NCBI GenBank assembly: GCA_937894805.1
Contig: CALAYR010000146.1
Span: forward strand, 1 to 17,548
DNA from: an uncultured Acidimicrobiaceae bacterium
GTDB taxonomy: Bacteria > Actinomycetota > Acidimicrobiia > Acidimicrobiales > RAAP-2
Length of the DNA: 17,548 nucleotides
Direction: 5' to 3'
Below the pieces are notes generated by a model. It saw only the letters and a list, made by a program, of their open reading frames with translations, was not told the origin of the DNA and searched no databases. The position numbers and the translations under genes were made by a program. Positions 1-7,295 of this stretch are shown piece after piece (position 1 is the stretch's first letter; the number at the start of each line of letters is the position of its first letter).

Positions 1-1754
1 ACGGGGCCGGGGCCACCACGACCTGGGGTTACAACACCCTCGGTCAACTGATCTGTCAGAGCTACGACAACGTAGCCGGCAACACCTGTCGCGGTTCGGG
101 GGCCGGAACCAGTTCACCCCCACCGGGACTCCTCACCTTTTCCTACGACGCCCTCGGTCGGGCCAGTTCGCTCATCACCTGGACCGGCGTGACGCTCACG
201 AGCGCCTATGACTGCGCGGGATCTAAGGCCTGGGTCTCAACGGGCACCGCCAGTGTGCTCAGTTGTGACGAGTCCCACCTCGCCACCCCCGCGATTCCGA
301 CGAGCAGCGCGGCCATTACGACGACCTATTCGCAAAATGCGACCGGGCAGTTCACGAACCAGGCCACCACGACCAATGCCGGCGCGACCAATCTGCTTAG
401 CTTTTCCTTCTCCTACGACGATCTCAGCCGCCTCACGGGTTCCACCCCAACGCTGAACACCACGACCAAAGCAACTGACAACTACGGTTACGACCCAACC
501 TCTAGGGTGACCTCGGGACCAATCACTGGCACGACCGGCAACCCCAACTATTCCTACAGCCAAAGCGGCGCCATCACCCAGGCCACGACGCACTTCGCTA
601 CCGCCGCCTACGCCCCGAACGGTCAACTCTGCTGGACTAGTGCGACGTCCACGAGTTCACCGAGTTGTGCTTCCACCCCCAGCACGGCAACGACCTTTAC
701 CTACGACCTAAACGGGAACCGGACGAGTTCAACCTCACCTTTGAGCACAACATCACTGAGCTGGCAGTCAACTTCTGGCAGGCTCATCTGTGTGAACACC
801 GCGGGAACATCTTGTTCGACCACTTCACCAACGTCCAGCACCACGCTCTACTCCTACGACGGTGACGGACACCGAATGACGAGTGCCAACAACGGCACCA
901 CCAACGCATTTATCTGGGACACCGGGGCCTCGCAGCTCTTGGCGGACTCGACACATGACTACGTCTATCTCCAAGGTTCAGTGACGCCCGATCTGCAGAT
1001 CAACCTCACGACCGGCACCGTTGATCTCTTGATCCAGGATCAAAACGCCAACACCCGCGGCGTGGTCCAAGTGACCGGCGCCAACAGTTCACTCAACGGC
1101 ACGATTGTGAACTACACCGATTATGACGCCTACGGCAACGCCATCACTCAGCCGGGAGGCTCCATCAATCCCGGCGGCATGAGCAACGGGGGAGTGGCCA
1201 CCGACATCTCCACATCCTTCGCCTTTGGCGCTGGATACTGGGACGCATCCAATCTCACCTACCTAGTCCACCGCTACCTCGACAACGAGACCGGACAGTT
1301 CATCAGCGTCGACCCGCTAGTTGATCAGACCCGCGAGGCATATGTCTACGCGGGGGATGGACCGGTGATGGCGACTGATGCGCTGGGGCAGTGGTCATCA
1401 TCGTGCATCGTGCATTTGCAGTGGCCACATATTTCGAGTTCAAACATCAAATCTGGGAAAGGTCGATATGTTTCGGTTAATGCAATCCTAGACTGTCGTG
1501 AGACAATGGCGATTATGAATCTCAACGTCAGTTTGTGGGTAACCCATTTAGGTGTCAAGCGCATCCTACGAACCGAATCGAGAACAGGTTACACAGGTAA
1601 AACGATCAAACTAATGCACGTAGAAGCCGCATGTCGTAGCAAAAAAATAATGACCTTTTATTCAACATTTTACGCGAGCGCTCTAGCGTTTAGTCAAATT
1701 TGGCACAAAGGCGAGGGCACTTCTAAGTCAAAAGAGCTTACGTGCGGAGTCTAA
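1..1754 (+). CDS. RHS/YD-repeat protein, 5'-truncated by window, with variable C-terminal tip
   Basis: The reading frame is open from base 3, with no start in view, so this is the C-terminal part of a longer protein. YD-type repeats are visible: YNTLGQLICQSYD, FSYDALGRASSL, FSYDDLSRLTG, YGYDPTSRVTSG, FTYDLNGNRTSS and YSYDGDGHRMTS. They are followed by an RHS-associated core, with YLDNETGQFISVDPLVDQTR and then YVYAGDGPVMATDALG ending near base 1386. In this family the repeats build a hollow shell around a C-terminal effector. The last ~122 residues (about 1387-1751) are unlike the core: the DNA turns AT-richer, and the protein is rich in Lys/Arg with four cysteines. I recognise no known toxin fold in the tip. 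The gene overlaps or abuts a small gene at 1742/1763 that could encode its immunity partner. The RHS assignment is firm; a toxin role for the tip is inference. Confidence 0.88.
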   Translation, partial: GAGATTTWGYNTLGQLICQSYDNVAGNTCRGSGAGTSSPPPGLLTFSYDALGRASSLITWTGVTLTSAYDCAGSKAWVSTGTASVLSCDESHLATPAIPTSSAAITTTYSQNATGQFTNQATTTNAGATNLLSFSFSYDDLSRLTGSTPTLNTTTKATDNYGYDPTSRVTSGPITGTTGNPNYSYSQSGAITQATTHFATAAYAPNGQLCWTSATSTSSPSCASTPSTATTFTYDLNGNRTSSTSPLSTTSLSWQSTSGRLICVNTAGTSCSTTSPTSSTTLYSYDGDGHRMTSANNGTTNAFIWDTGASQLLADSTHDYVYLQGSVTPDLQINLTTGTVDLLIQDQNANTRGVVQVTGANSSLNGTIVNYTDYDAYGNAITQPGGSINPGGMSNGGVATDISTSFAFGAGYWDASNLTYLVHRYLDNETGQFISVDPLVDQTREAYVYAGDGPVMATDALGQWSSSCIVHLQWPHISSSNIKSGKGRYVSVNAILDCRETMAIMNLNVSLWVTHLGVKRILRTESRTGYTGKTIKLMHVEAACRSKKIMTFYSTFYASALAFSQIWHKGEGTSKSKELTCGV

Positions 1755-2197
1755 TTGATTCAATGAAAATACCTGAGCTTGTCTATGAATTTCGGTTACG
1801 AGTTTTGAATGCTTGCTCGGGCGCTAATTACGATATAAATCGTGAATTATTGATATTCAGAATCGGGGGGCAATTGGAAGAGCAAGCATCCAAAGCAATG
1901 GAGTATGGCAACGTAAATTGGGAGTTTGATGGCTACGAAGTTGAGATTCGACGAATGGAGTCAATTTTGGCATTCGACTCCATTTACCTTCAGGTTCAAT
2001 ATTGCAAGAGTCACTTCCTCGAAGCAAATCTGCCTTACCCTCCATCTTGTTCAGTGGATGTAATGAAATATCGAATTTGTAAGGAATTAGTCTCGATGAT
2101 CATCGAAGTTAACCATGTTTCTATCAAGCAAACTCGATGTACGCTGCTACGTTTTGGCGACTTTAGAAGTGGTGAGACTCATGAGTTTCGACTGTAA
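1742..2197 (+). CDS. Small AT-rich gene after the RHS tip; candidate immunity protein
   Basis: I do not recognise this protein (151 aa from the GTG at 1742, or 144 aa from the ATG at 1763). The GTG start would overlap the RHS stop by 13 bp; the ATG starts 8 bp after it. A GGAG at 1746-1749 lies rather far from the ATG, so the start is undecided. The protein looks soluble and mixed-charge, with no signal peptide or membrane segment, and holds stretches such as VNWEFDGYEVEIRRMESI. Its DNA is clearly AT-richer than the flanking RHS cores, matching the tip just upstream, which suggests the two arrived together. In polymorphic toxin loci the small gene directly after a toxin tip is normally its immunity gene. 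That role is inferred from position only. Confidence 0.6.
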   Translation: MRSLIDSMKIPELVYEFRLRVLNACSGANYDINRELLIFRIGGQLEEQASKAMEYGNVNWEFDGYEVEIRRMESILAFDSIYLQVQYCKSHFLEANLPYPPSCSVDVMKYRICKELVSMIIEVNHVSIKQTRCTLLRFGDFRSGETHEFRL

Positions 2198-2199
2198 AT

Positions 2200-2733
2200 C
2201 GGGGCCGCATCCGACTCCAAGGCTCAGTCACCCCCGATCTGCAGATCAACCTCACCACTGGCACCGTTGATCTGCTGATTCAAGACCAAAACGCCAACAC
2301 CAGAGGCGTGGTCCAAATCGTCGGCACCAACAGCACGTTTGACGGCACAATTGTCAACTGCACCGACTACGACGCCTACGGCAACGCCATCACTCAGTCG
2401 GGAGGCTCCATCAATCCCGGCGGTATGGCCAACGGGGGAGTCTCAACTGACATCTCCACATCCTTCGCCTTTGGCGCCGGATACTGGGACGCATCCAACC
2501 TCACCTATCTCGTCCATCGTTACCTGGATAACGAGACGGGGCAGTTCATCAGCGTCGACCCACTGGTTGATCAGACCCGACAGGCATATGTCTACGCGGG
2601 GGATGGACCGGTGATGGCCAACGATGTGTTTGGCTACTACTCCTCCCTCTCCTCTTGCACGTCATTTACTTGTGAGAAAGGGAGCTTGCCTAGTGTGGTG
2701 ACCCCCCTGAATCGGTCCAAGCTCTATGACTAG
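2200..2733 (+). pseudogene. Headless second copy of the RHS core with an alternative short tip
   Basis: The frame is open from 2185, but RHS similarity begins near 2200-2215 and there is no credible start. A GTG at 2308 lies inside the conserved core. From LQGSVTPDLQ to YVYAGDGPVMA it matches the intact copy almost residue for residue at a constant 1246-bp offset (969-1373 against 2215-2619), with no gaps. It then diverges to DVFGYYSSLSSC and ends after about 34 tip residues at a TAG. Sequence changes abruptly from AT-rich to GC-rich at about 2199, just after the preceding gene's stop. This is probably a displaced ('orphan') RHS C-terminus, a remnant or a reservoir for recombination, rather than an independently expressed protein. 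A truncated duplication with no function is the alternative. Confidence 0.75.
2215..2619 (+). repeat. Direct repeat of RHS core, copy 2 (copy 1 at 969-1373)
   Basis: About 405 bp of RHS core is present twice in direct orientation. Anchor points such as the CAA codons at 972 and 2218, and the GTGATGG at 1365 and 2611, give the same 1246-bp offset, so there are no net indels. Differences are scattered and often synonymous, so the copies have diverged and this is not a very recent duplication. Recombination between the copies would delete the first tip and the small gene and attach the second tip to the RHS shell. Confidence 0.85.
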
Positions 2734-2876
2734 ATAGGCCTAGGTGCGACTGGGAATCGAGGTTGGTGAGGGATGCACGCCGCTATCAAGCCGGACACCC
2801 CATATCCCTTATCTCGCTCAGATTCTGCGTGTCGACCAGTCCGCGAGAGTTATCATTCATCTGTCAAGGAGTATCG

Positions 2877-2975
2877 ATGAACCCCGAAGAGAACACCACC
2901 ACTGAAGAAGAGACGACCACCGAAGAGTTGCTCGTCGAGGAAGTCTCCATCGACGGACTCTGCGGGGTCTACTAA
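2877..2975 (+). CDS. mftA: Mycofactocin precursor peptide MftA
   Basis: This is a 32-residue ribosomal peptide precursor. It begins with an acidic, Thr/Glu-rich leader and ends ELLVEEVSIDGLCGVY, which closely matches the MftA signature (usually IDGMCGVY). The last two residues, Val31-Tyr32, are the part that becomes mycofactocin: MftC decarboxylates the Tyr and links it to the Val, and MftE then releases the dipeptide-derived product. The ATG at 2877 is preferred because AAGGAG at 2866-2871 sits 5 nt upstream. The in-frame GTG at 2763 would add an unrelated basic stretch. The Met-to-Leu change in the core is the only departure I see. Three bases separate it from mftB. TATCAT at 2851-2856 could be a -10 box, but I see no convincing -35. 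Confidence 0.95.
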   Translation: MNPEENTTTEEETTTEELLVEEVSIDGLCGVY

Positions 2976-2978
2976 ACA

Positions 2979-3260
2979 GTGTCCCTGACGGGCACTCTCA
3001 CCTTTGATTCAACCGCACCGTGGCAGATGAGTCGCCACGTGTCACTGCGTGATGAATCCTTTGGCGCACTGGCGTACCACCACGTCAATCGCCGTCTGGT
3101 CTTCTTAAAGAGCAAGCCCCTCGTGGCCATTGTTCGAGATCTCGCCAATTTCCCAACCGCTCGCGAAGCAATCGCCGCCCACGTGGATGAGGCTGAAGTA
3201 GCCCGCTACGAGAAGGCGCTTTCTTCGCTCGTACCATCGGACATCATTAATGGGCGCTAA
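2979..3260 (+). CDS. mftB: Mycofactocin peptide chaperone MftB
   Basis: This 93-aa protein, from a GTG start 3 bp after the mftA stop, has the expected size and position for MftB. MftB is a small PqqD-like RiPP recognition element that binds the MftA leader and presents the peptide to the radical SAM enzyme MftC. The segment ESFGALAYHHVNRRLVFLKSK followed by LVAIVRDLANFPTAREAIAA fits the winged-helix pattern of the family. Its stop codon lies inside the start of mftC (11-bp overlap), implying coupled translation. Identification rests on family pattern plus its place between unmistakable mftA and mftC genes. Confidence 0.9.
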   Translation: MSLTGTLTFDSTAPWQMSRHVSLRDESFGALAYHHVNRRLVFLKSKPLVAIVRDLANFPTAREAIAAHVDEAEVARYEKALSSLVPSDIINGR

Positions 3261-4365
3261 CAGTTCACTCCGCGATCGCTTCGAAAGCGGTCTGGCCGCA
3301 CCAATCTGCCTGACGTGGGAATTGACCTACGCCTGCAACTTGGCGTGCACCCACTGCCTCTCCTCATCGGGCCGCCGCGACCCCAACGAGCTCTCGACGA
3401 CTGAGGCGATGGCCCTCATTGACGAGATCGCCGCCATGCAGATCTTCTACATCAACATCGGTGGTGGCGAACCGATGATTCGTGCCGACTTCTTCGACAT
3501 CATCGAACACGCCATCAATCGTCACGTCGGCGTGAAGTTCTCCACCAACGGTTCACGCATTACGCCCGAAGCGGCCCAACGTCTGGCCGCGATGGACTAC
3601 CTCGATATTCAGATCTCAATCGATGGAGTCGACGCCGAGACCAACGACGCACTGCGCGGTGAAGGCTCCTACGACGCGGCCCGCCGCGCCATGGACAATC
3701 TTCGTGACGCCAACTTTGGACCGTTCAAGATCTCCGTGGTGATGACCCGTCACAACATCTCCCAGCTCGACGCCTACGAGGCCCTGGCCAAGGAGTACGG
3801 CGCCGAACTTCGTCTGACCCGACTACGCCCATCGGGTCGTGGCGTGGACGTTTGGGACGACCTGCACCCCACGCGCGAACAGAACCGTGAGCTCTACCAG
3901 TGGCTGCTCGATCGCCCCAACGTCTTGACGGGCGACTCCTTCTTCCACCTCTCGGCGCTCGGTGAACCACTGGACGGACTGAATCTTTGTGGTGCCGGTC
4001 GCGTGGTCTGCCTCATTGACCCCGTGGGCAACGTCTACGCCTGCCCCTTCGTGATCCACGACCAGTTCTTGGCCGGCAACGTGAAGGAAAAGGGCTTCAA
4101 CGAAGTGTGGACCAACAGTGATCTCTTCACGTCGCTGCGCGAACCCGGTAACCCCGGGGCCTGTACGGCCTGTGGTTCCTACGACGCCTGTCGTGGTGGT
4201 TGCATGGCCGCGAAGTTCTTCACCGGCTTAGAGCTCACCGACCCCGACCCCGAGTGCGTCTTTGGTCACGGGGAAACGGCCCTCGAGGCCAAGCGGCTCG
4301 AGATTCGCCCCAAGCCCTCACCGGATCACTCGCGTCGCACCCCGGTGCGTATCGGCAGCAAATGA
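3250..4365 (+). CDS. mftC: Mycofactocin radical SAM maturase MftC
   Basis: This 371-aa radical SAM enzyme modifies MftA. In the characterised family it oxidatively decarboxylates the C-terminal Tyr and then forms a carbon-carbon bond to the neighbouring Val. The CxxxCxxC cluster that binds the SAM 4Fe-4S is C29, C33 and C36 (CNLACTHC), followed by the GGGEP motif that contacts SAM. A SPASM domain carries the auxiliary-cluster cysteines: C247, C254 and C265 (YACPF), C305/C308 (CTAC), C314/C318 (CRGGC) and C336. Length and motif order are typical. The start ATG at 3250 overlaps mftB, and the TGA stop overlaps the mftE start as ATGA, so the chain is translationally coupled. I see nothing missing. 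Confidence 0.97.
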   Translation: MGANSSLRDRFESGLAAPICLTWELTYACNLACTHCLSSSGRRDPNELSTTEAMALIDEIAAMQIFYINIGGGEPMIRADFFDIIEHAINRHVGVKFSTNGSRITPEAAQRLAAMDYLDIQISIDGVDAETNDALRGEGSYDAARRAMDNLRDANFGPFKISVVMTRHNISQLDAYEALAKEYGAELRLTRLRPSGRGVDVWDDLHPTREQNRELYQWLLDRPNVLTGDSFFHLSALGEPLDGLNLCGAGRVVCLIDPVGNVYACPFVIHDQFLAGNVKEKGFNEVWTNSDLFTSLREPGNPGACTACGSYDACRGGCMAAKFFTGLELTDPDPECVFGHGETALEAKRLEIRPKPSPDHSRRTPVRIGSK

Positions 4366-5042
4366 CCCTGCCCCCACTGCCGTATCGGACGTGGGTGGAA
4401 CAGGCCGAACGACCAGATCGAATTCTCGTCATCCCGCTGGGATCGTTTGAACAGCACGGTCCCCATCTCCCGATGGCCACCGACACGATTATCGCCACCA
4501 CGGTGGCGAACGACGCCGCGCTGGCAGTCGAGTGTGACGTCGCGCCCGCCCTGCCCTTCGGGGCCAGTGGTGAACACCAGGGCTTCGCCGGTTTGCTCTC
4601 GATCGGCACCTCGGTCACCCACGACGTCATTATCGAACTCCTGCGCAGTGCGCGCTTCACCTGGAAGGGCGTCGTCTTGGTGAGTGGCCACGGGGGCAAC
4701 GTGCACGCCCTGCAGGACGCCCTGGCTCTGGCCCGCTTTGAGGGTTCGACGGTACATCTCTGGCTGCCACGTGACCCGAACGGTGACGCCCACGCCGGCA
4801 AGAGCGAGACCTCCTTCATGATGACGCTGCCGGACAACCACATCCGCCCGATTGAGGTGCCGGCCGTGGAATTGGAAAGTACGGAATTGGCACAGGTCTG
4901 GCGAGAGGGAATAATGGGGGTGTCACCTAGTGGCGTCCTCGGAACTCCGGGTGCCGCCACTGCCGAATACGGGTGGGAACTTCGACGTCGCTGGTGTAGC
5001 GAAATCGTTGAACTCATCCAGTCAATCCAGGGAGAGTCATGA
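4362..5042 (+). CDS. mftE: Mycofactocin peptidase MftE (creatininase family)
   Basis: This 226-aa protein belongs to the creatininase family. In mycofactocin synthesis it cleaves the MftC-modified precursor and releases the Val-Tyr-derived moiety. The metal-binding set is visible: E30 and H32 in SFEQHGPHLP, D41 in ATDT, H110 in SGHGGN, and E149 in GKSET. The start ATG at 4362 lies in the ATGA overlap with the mftC stop; a longer frame upstream only reads through mftC in another frame. The stop overlaps the next gene by ATGA as well. In mycobacteria mftD sits between mftC and mftE. Here mftE follows mftC directly. Confidence 0.95.
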   Translation: MTLPPLPYRTWVEQAERPDRILVIPLGSFEQHGPHLPMATDTIIATTVANDAALAVECDVAPALPFGASGEHQGFAGLLSIGTSVTHDVIIELLRSARFTWKGVVLVSGHGGNVHALQDALALARFEGSTVHLWLPRDPNGDAHAGKSETSFMMTLPDNHIRPIEVPAVELESTELAQVWREGIMGVSPSGVLGTPGAATAEYGWELRRRWCSEIVELIQSIQGES

Positions 5043-5818
5043 ACCGAGTTGCCATTGTTACTGGTGCGGCTCGCGGTATTGGTGCGGCCACTGTTGACGC
5101 TCTGGTGAACGAGGGCTTTCGCGTCGTGGCCGTTGATCGCTGTCGTGACATCGCCGACATTCCCTACGCCCTCGCCACGCCCGCTGACCTCGACGCCGTC
5201 GTGGCTCGCCACGGCGACGCAGTACTGGGTCTCGTGGGTGATGCCCGCAGTGCGGCCGACATGGAACTGGCCGTCGACACCGCCGTTCGTCACTTTGGTC
5301 GCCTCGACGCCGTCGTGGCCGCTGCCGGTGTGGTTGGTGGGGGAGTCCCACTCTGGGAGATGACCGACGCCGCCTTTGACGCCGTGATGAGTGTGAATCT
5401 CTTAGGCACCCGTCGACTAATCGACGCTGCGGTGCCCACGTTGCTCGCCAACGGTGGCTACGGCCGCATCGTGGCCATCGCCTCGGCCGCCGGCCAGCTG
5501 GGTCTTCGTCACCTCGCGGCCTACTCGGCCGCCAAGCACGCCGTCGTGGGACTGATCCGTGGCGTGGCCATGGACCTTGCCGAAACCAACGTCACCGCGA
5601 ACGCCGTGAGTCCCGGATCGACGCGCACCGCCATGCTCGATGCCTCCGCCGTTCTCTACGGTCTGCCTTCCGCCGAATCATTCGGCGAGCAACAGCCCAT
5701 GGGCCGACTCCTAGAGCCCAGTGAGCAGGCGGCCATGATTGCCTGGCTCTGCTCGCCACACTCGTCAGCAATAACGGGTGCGAACCTTGCCGTCGACGGC
5801 GGAATGACCGTTAATTAG
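5039..5818 (+). CDS. SDR-family oxidoreductase, probably mycofactocin-dependent
   Basis: This is a 259-aa classical short-chain dehydrogenase. The Rossmann glycine motif TGAARGIG is at 8-15, and the catalytic set is N120, S149 (IASAAG), Y162 and K166 (YSAAK). The C-terminus GANLAVDGGMTVN is typical of the family. Its start overlaps the mftE stop (ATGA), so it is the last gene of the mycofactocin operon. SDRs encoded with mycofactocin genes commonly hold NAD(H) tightly and pass electrons to mycofactocin instead of exchanging the cofactor, so this is the likely user of the cofactor made upstream. The substrate, probably an alcohol, cannot be read from the sequence. An ordinary NAD(P)-dependent SDR is the alternative. 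Confidence 0.9.
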   Translation: MNRVAIVTGAARGIGAATVDALVNEGFRVVAVDRCRDIADIPYALATPADLDAVVARHGDAVLGLVGDARSAADMELAVDTAVRHFGRLDAVVAAAGVVGGGVPLWEMTDAAFDAVMSVNLLGTRRLIDAAVPTLLANGGYGRIVAIASAAGQLGLRHLAAYSAAKHAVVGLIRGVAMDLAETNVTANAVSPGSTRTAMLDASAVLYGLPSAESFGEQQPMGRLLEPSEQAAMIAWLCSPHSSAITGANLAVDGGMTVN

Positions 5819-5819
5819 C

Positions 5820-5843
5820 CCCAGAAGCGAAGATTCGCCTGGG
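5820..5843 (+). terminator. Hairpin just after the mycofactocin operon, possible terminator
   Basis: CCCAG (5820-5824) pairs with CTGGG (5839-5843), and GCGA with TCGC pairs inside it, two bases after the SDR stop. There is no T-run directly behind it, so it could be a processing or stability hairpin instead of a true intrinsic terminator. Confidence 0.4.
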
Positions 5844-5936
5844 CGGCCAGTGTCCCGAATCGCCCGCCAACGAAGAAATTCCTGTTTTTACGATGGTTTC
5901 GGGGTACGGGGGGACCTTTTCTTGGGGTGGCTTAAC

Positions 5937-5997
5937 GCCAAATCATATAATAAAACAGTGCCAAATCATATAATAAAACAGTGCCAAATCATATAAT
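5937..5997 (+). repeat. Three 23-bp direct repeats, each containing TATAAT
   Basis: Two full copies (5937-5959, 5960-5982) and a partial third (5983-5997) share GCCAAATCATATAAT. The full copies continue TAAAACAGT. The array is strongly AT-rich compared with its surroundings, ends 18 bp before the start of the ATPase gene, and each copy carries a TATAAT box. A spacing of 23 bp is about two helical turns, which suits a row of protein-binding sites. Operator or multiple-promoter function is inference. Confidence 0.85.
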
Positions 5998-6003
5998 GCT
6001 CTG

Positions 6004-6009
6004 TAGAAT
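6004..6009 (+). promoter_or_regulatory. -10 box TAGAAT for leaderless start of the ATPase gene
   Basis: TAGAAT is followed by exactly six bases and then the ATG at 6016, placing the predicted transcription start on the A of the start codon. There is no Shine-Dalgarno sequence. The same TANNNT-N6-start geometry is seen at lysA, hom and the desaturase gene. Confidence 0.55.
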
Positions 6010-6015
6010 GCCCGT

Positions 6016-7272
6016 ATGAACGGATATATTCCCCGGATCATTGATGCACTCATCGACCGCAGATTGCAGTCTGCAGGAGCCATCGTGATCGACGGACCCA
6101 AGGCATCCGGCAAGACTGAATCCGGTCGGCGAGCAGCGCGTAGTGAGGTGTTGCTCGATAGCGACTTGGCCCTGAGGCAGCTAGCACTCGCTGACCCGCG
6201 CCTGGTATTGGACGGCGAGTCACCACGACTGCTGGACGAATGGCAATCGGTTCCTGCCATCTGGAATGCCGTGCGTCGAGAGGTGGATGCTCGCAAGATC
6301 CCGGGTCAGTTCATCCTGACTGGCTCTGCCAGCCCCGCCGATGACGTAACCCGACACACCGGCACGGGAAGATTTTCGAGAATTCGGATGCGCCCCCTTA
6401 CGCTTATCGAAAGTGGCCATTCCAGTGGAGAGATATCCCTCGGGGCACTCCTAGAGGGGGAGGGCGTTGGGGCTCATGCCAACGAGACCACCCTCACTGA
6501 CGTAGTCGAACGGATTATCAGCGGTGGCTGGCCCGGTAGTCAGTCGCTCCCACTCGCTGATGCCAGTCGCTACGCAATTGACTATCTCGATCAAGTAGCC
6601 CGAGTTGATGTCGCGGGAAATGATGGAGTACGGCACGATCCGCGCAAGGTCGGCGCACTATTGCGATCGATCGCCCGAACTACCGCGTCGGAAACTTCTC
6701 TCGCCACGTTTGCTCTTGATGCGGGAGGATCGGAGGGCCCGCTTCATGCCGCAACGGTGGCTAGGTATCTCGATGCCATCGAACGGATTTTCATTCTTGA
6801 AGTTCAAGAGGCCTGGGATGTTCCGCTTCGAACCAGGACGCCACTTCGTAAAACCCCGAAGCGTCATCTTGCCGATACATCGCTGGTGACAGCGGCGTTG
6901 CGAATTGCCTCTGCGCCACAGCTCCTCAATGACCCCGAAACCCTGGGTCTCGTATTTGAAAGTCTCGTCTTTCAGCAACTTCGAGTTTTCGCAGACCTGA
7001 TCGATGCCAACGTGTTCCACTTTCGAGCCAAAAACGGTTTAGAAGTTGACATCATCGTGGAGCGAACTGATGGCACGTGGGGCGCAATCGAGGTCAAACT
7101 GGGTGCTGGTGCCTTAGACGGCGCAGCGATGACTCTCTCGGCCTTTTCAAGTTCGATCGATACGACGAAGAGTTCCCCTCCGGCATTCCTCGCCGTCATT
7201 GTGCCCACTGGTCCTTCGTATACGCGACCCGACGGAATTGCAGTTATCGCGCTGACGAGTCTCGCGCCGTAA
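6016..7272 (+). CDS. AAA_14/DUF4143-type ATPase
   Basis: This 418-aa protein belongs to a widespread but poorly understood family of bacterial and archaeal ATPases. The N-terminus carries a Walker A motif, GPKASGKT (27-34), and a Walker B-like stretch, PRLLDEWQ. FILTGSASP follows, a sensor-like motif typical of the family. The C-terminal half ends in a DUF4143 region where ESLVFQQL precedes GLEVDIIVE (D345) and GAIEVKLG (E359, K361). This resembles a PD-(D/E)xK nuclease-like fold, though activity is unproven. The biological role is not known. The gene stands alone after a three-copy repeat array that may be its operator, and meets the desaturase gene tail to tail (23-bp gap). Confidence 0.85.
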   Translation: MNGYIPRIIDALIDRRLQSAGAIVIDGPKASGKTESGRRAARSEVLLDSDLALRQLALADPRLVLDGESPRLLDEWQSVPAIWNAVRREVDARKIPGQFILTGSASPADDVTRHTGTGRFSRIRMRPLTLIESGHSSGEISLGALLEGEGVGAHANETTLTDVVERIISGGWPGSQSLPLADASRYAIDYLDQVARVDVAGNDGVRHDPRKVGALLRSIARTTASETSLATFALDAGGSEGPLHAATVARYLDAIERIFILEVQEAWDVPLRTRTPLRKTPKRHLADTSLVTAALRIASAPQLLNDPETLGLVFESLVFQQLRVFADLIDANVFHFRAKNGLEVDIIVERTDGTWGAIEVKLGAGALDGAAMTLSAFSSSIDTTKSSPPAFLAVIVPTGPSYTRPDGIAVIALTSLAP

Positions 7273-7295
7273 TCAGCGAGAACGAAGAAGACGGA

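Noticed and set aside
237..626. Minus-strand frame of 129 aa opposite the RHS repeats
   Set aside because: Composition is Gly/Val/Arg-rich low complexity, as expected from the antisense of Thr/Ser-rich YD repeats; there is no start signal.
2308..2733. Independent gene starting at GTG 2308
   Set aside because: RHS similarity continues upstream of this GTG to about 2200, so the GTG is an internal valine codon of a headless copy.
1..2733. Insertion sequence as the cause of the RHS duplication
   Set aside because: I saw no transposase frame, terminal inverted repeats or target-site duplication around the tip/small-gene insert.
2763..2876. N-terminal extension of MftA from GTG 2763
   Set aside because: The extension is basic and unlike MftA leaders, while the ATG at 2877 has an excellent ribosome binding site 5 nt upstream.
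4235..5293. Long minus-strand frame (352 aa) opposite mftE and the SDR gene
   Set aside because: It is a shadow of the coding strand in high-GC DNA; both plus-strand genes have complete catalytic motifs and coupled starts.
5937..5997. CRISPR array
   Set aside because: The 23-bp units follow each other directly with no spacers, so this is a plain tandem repeat.
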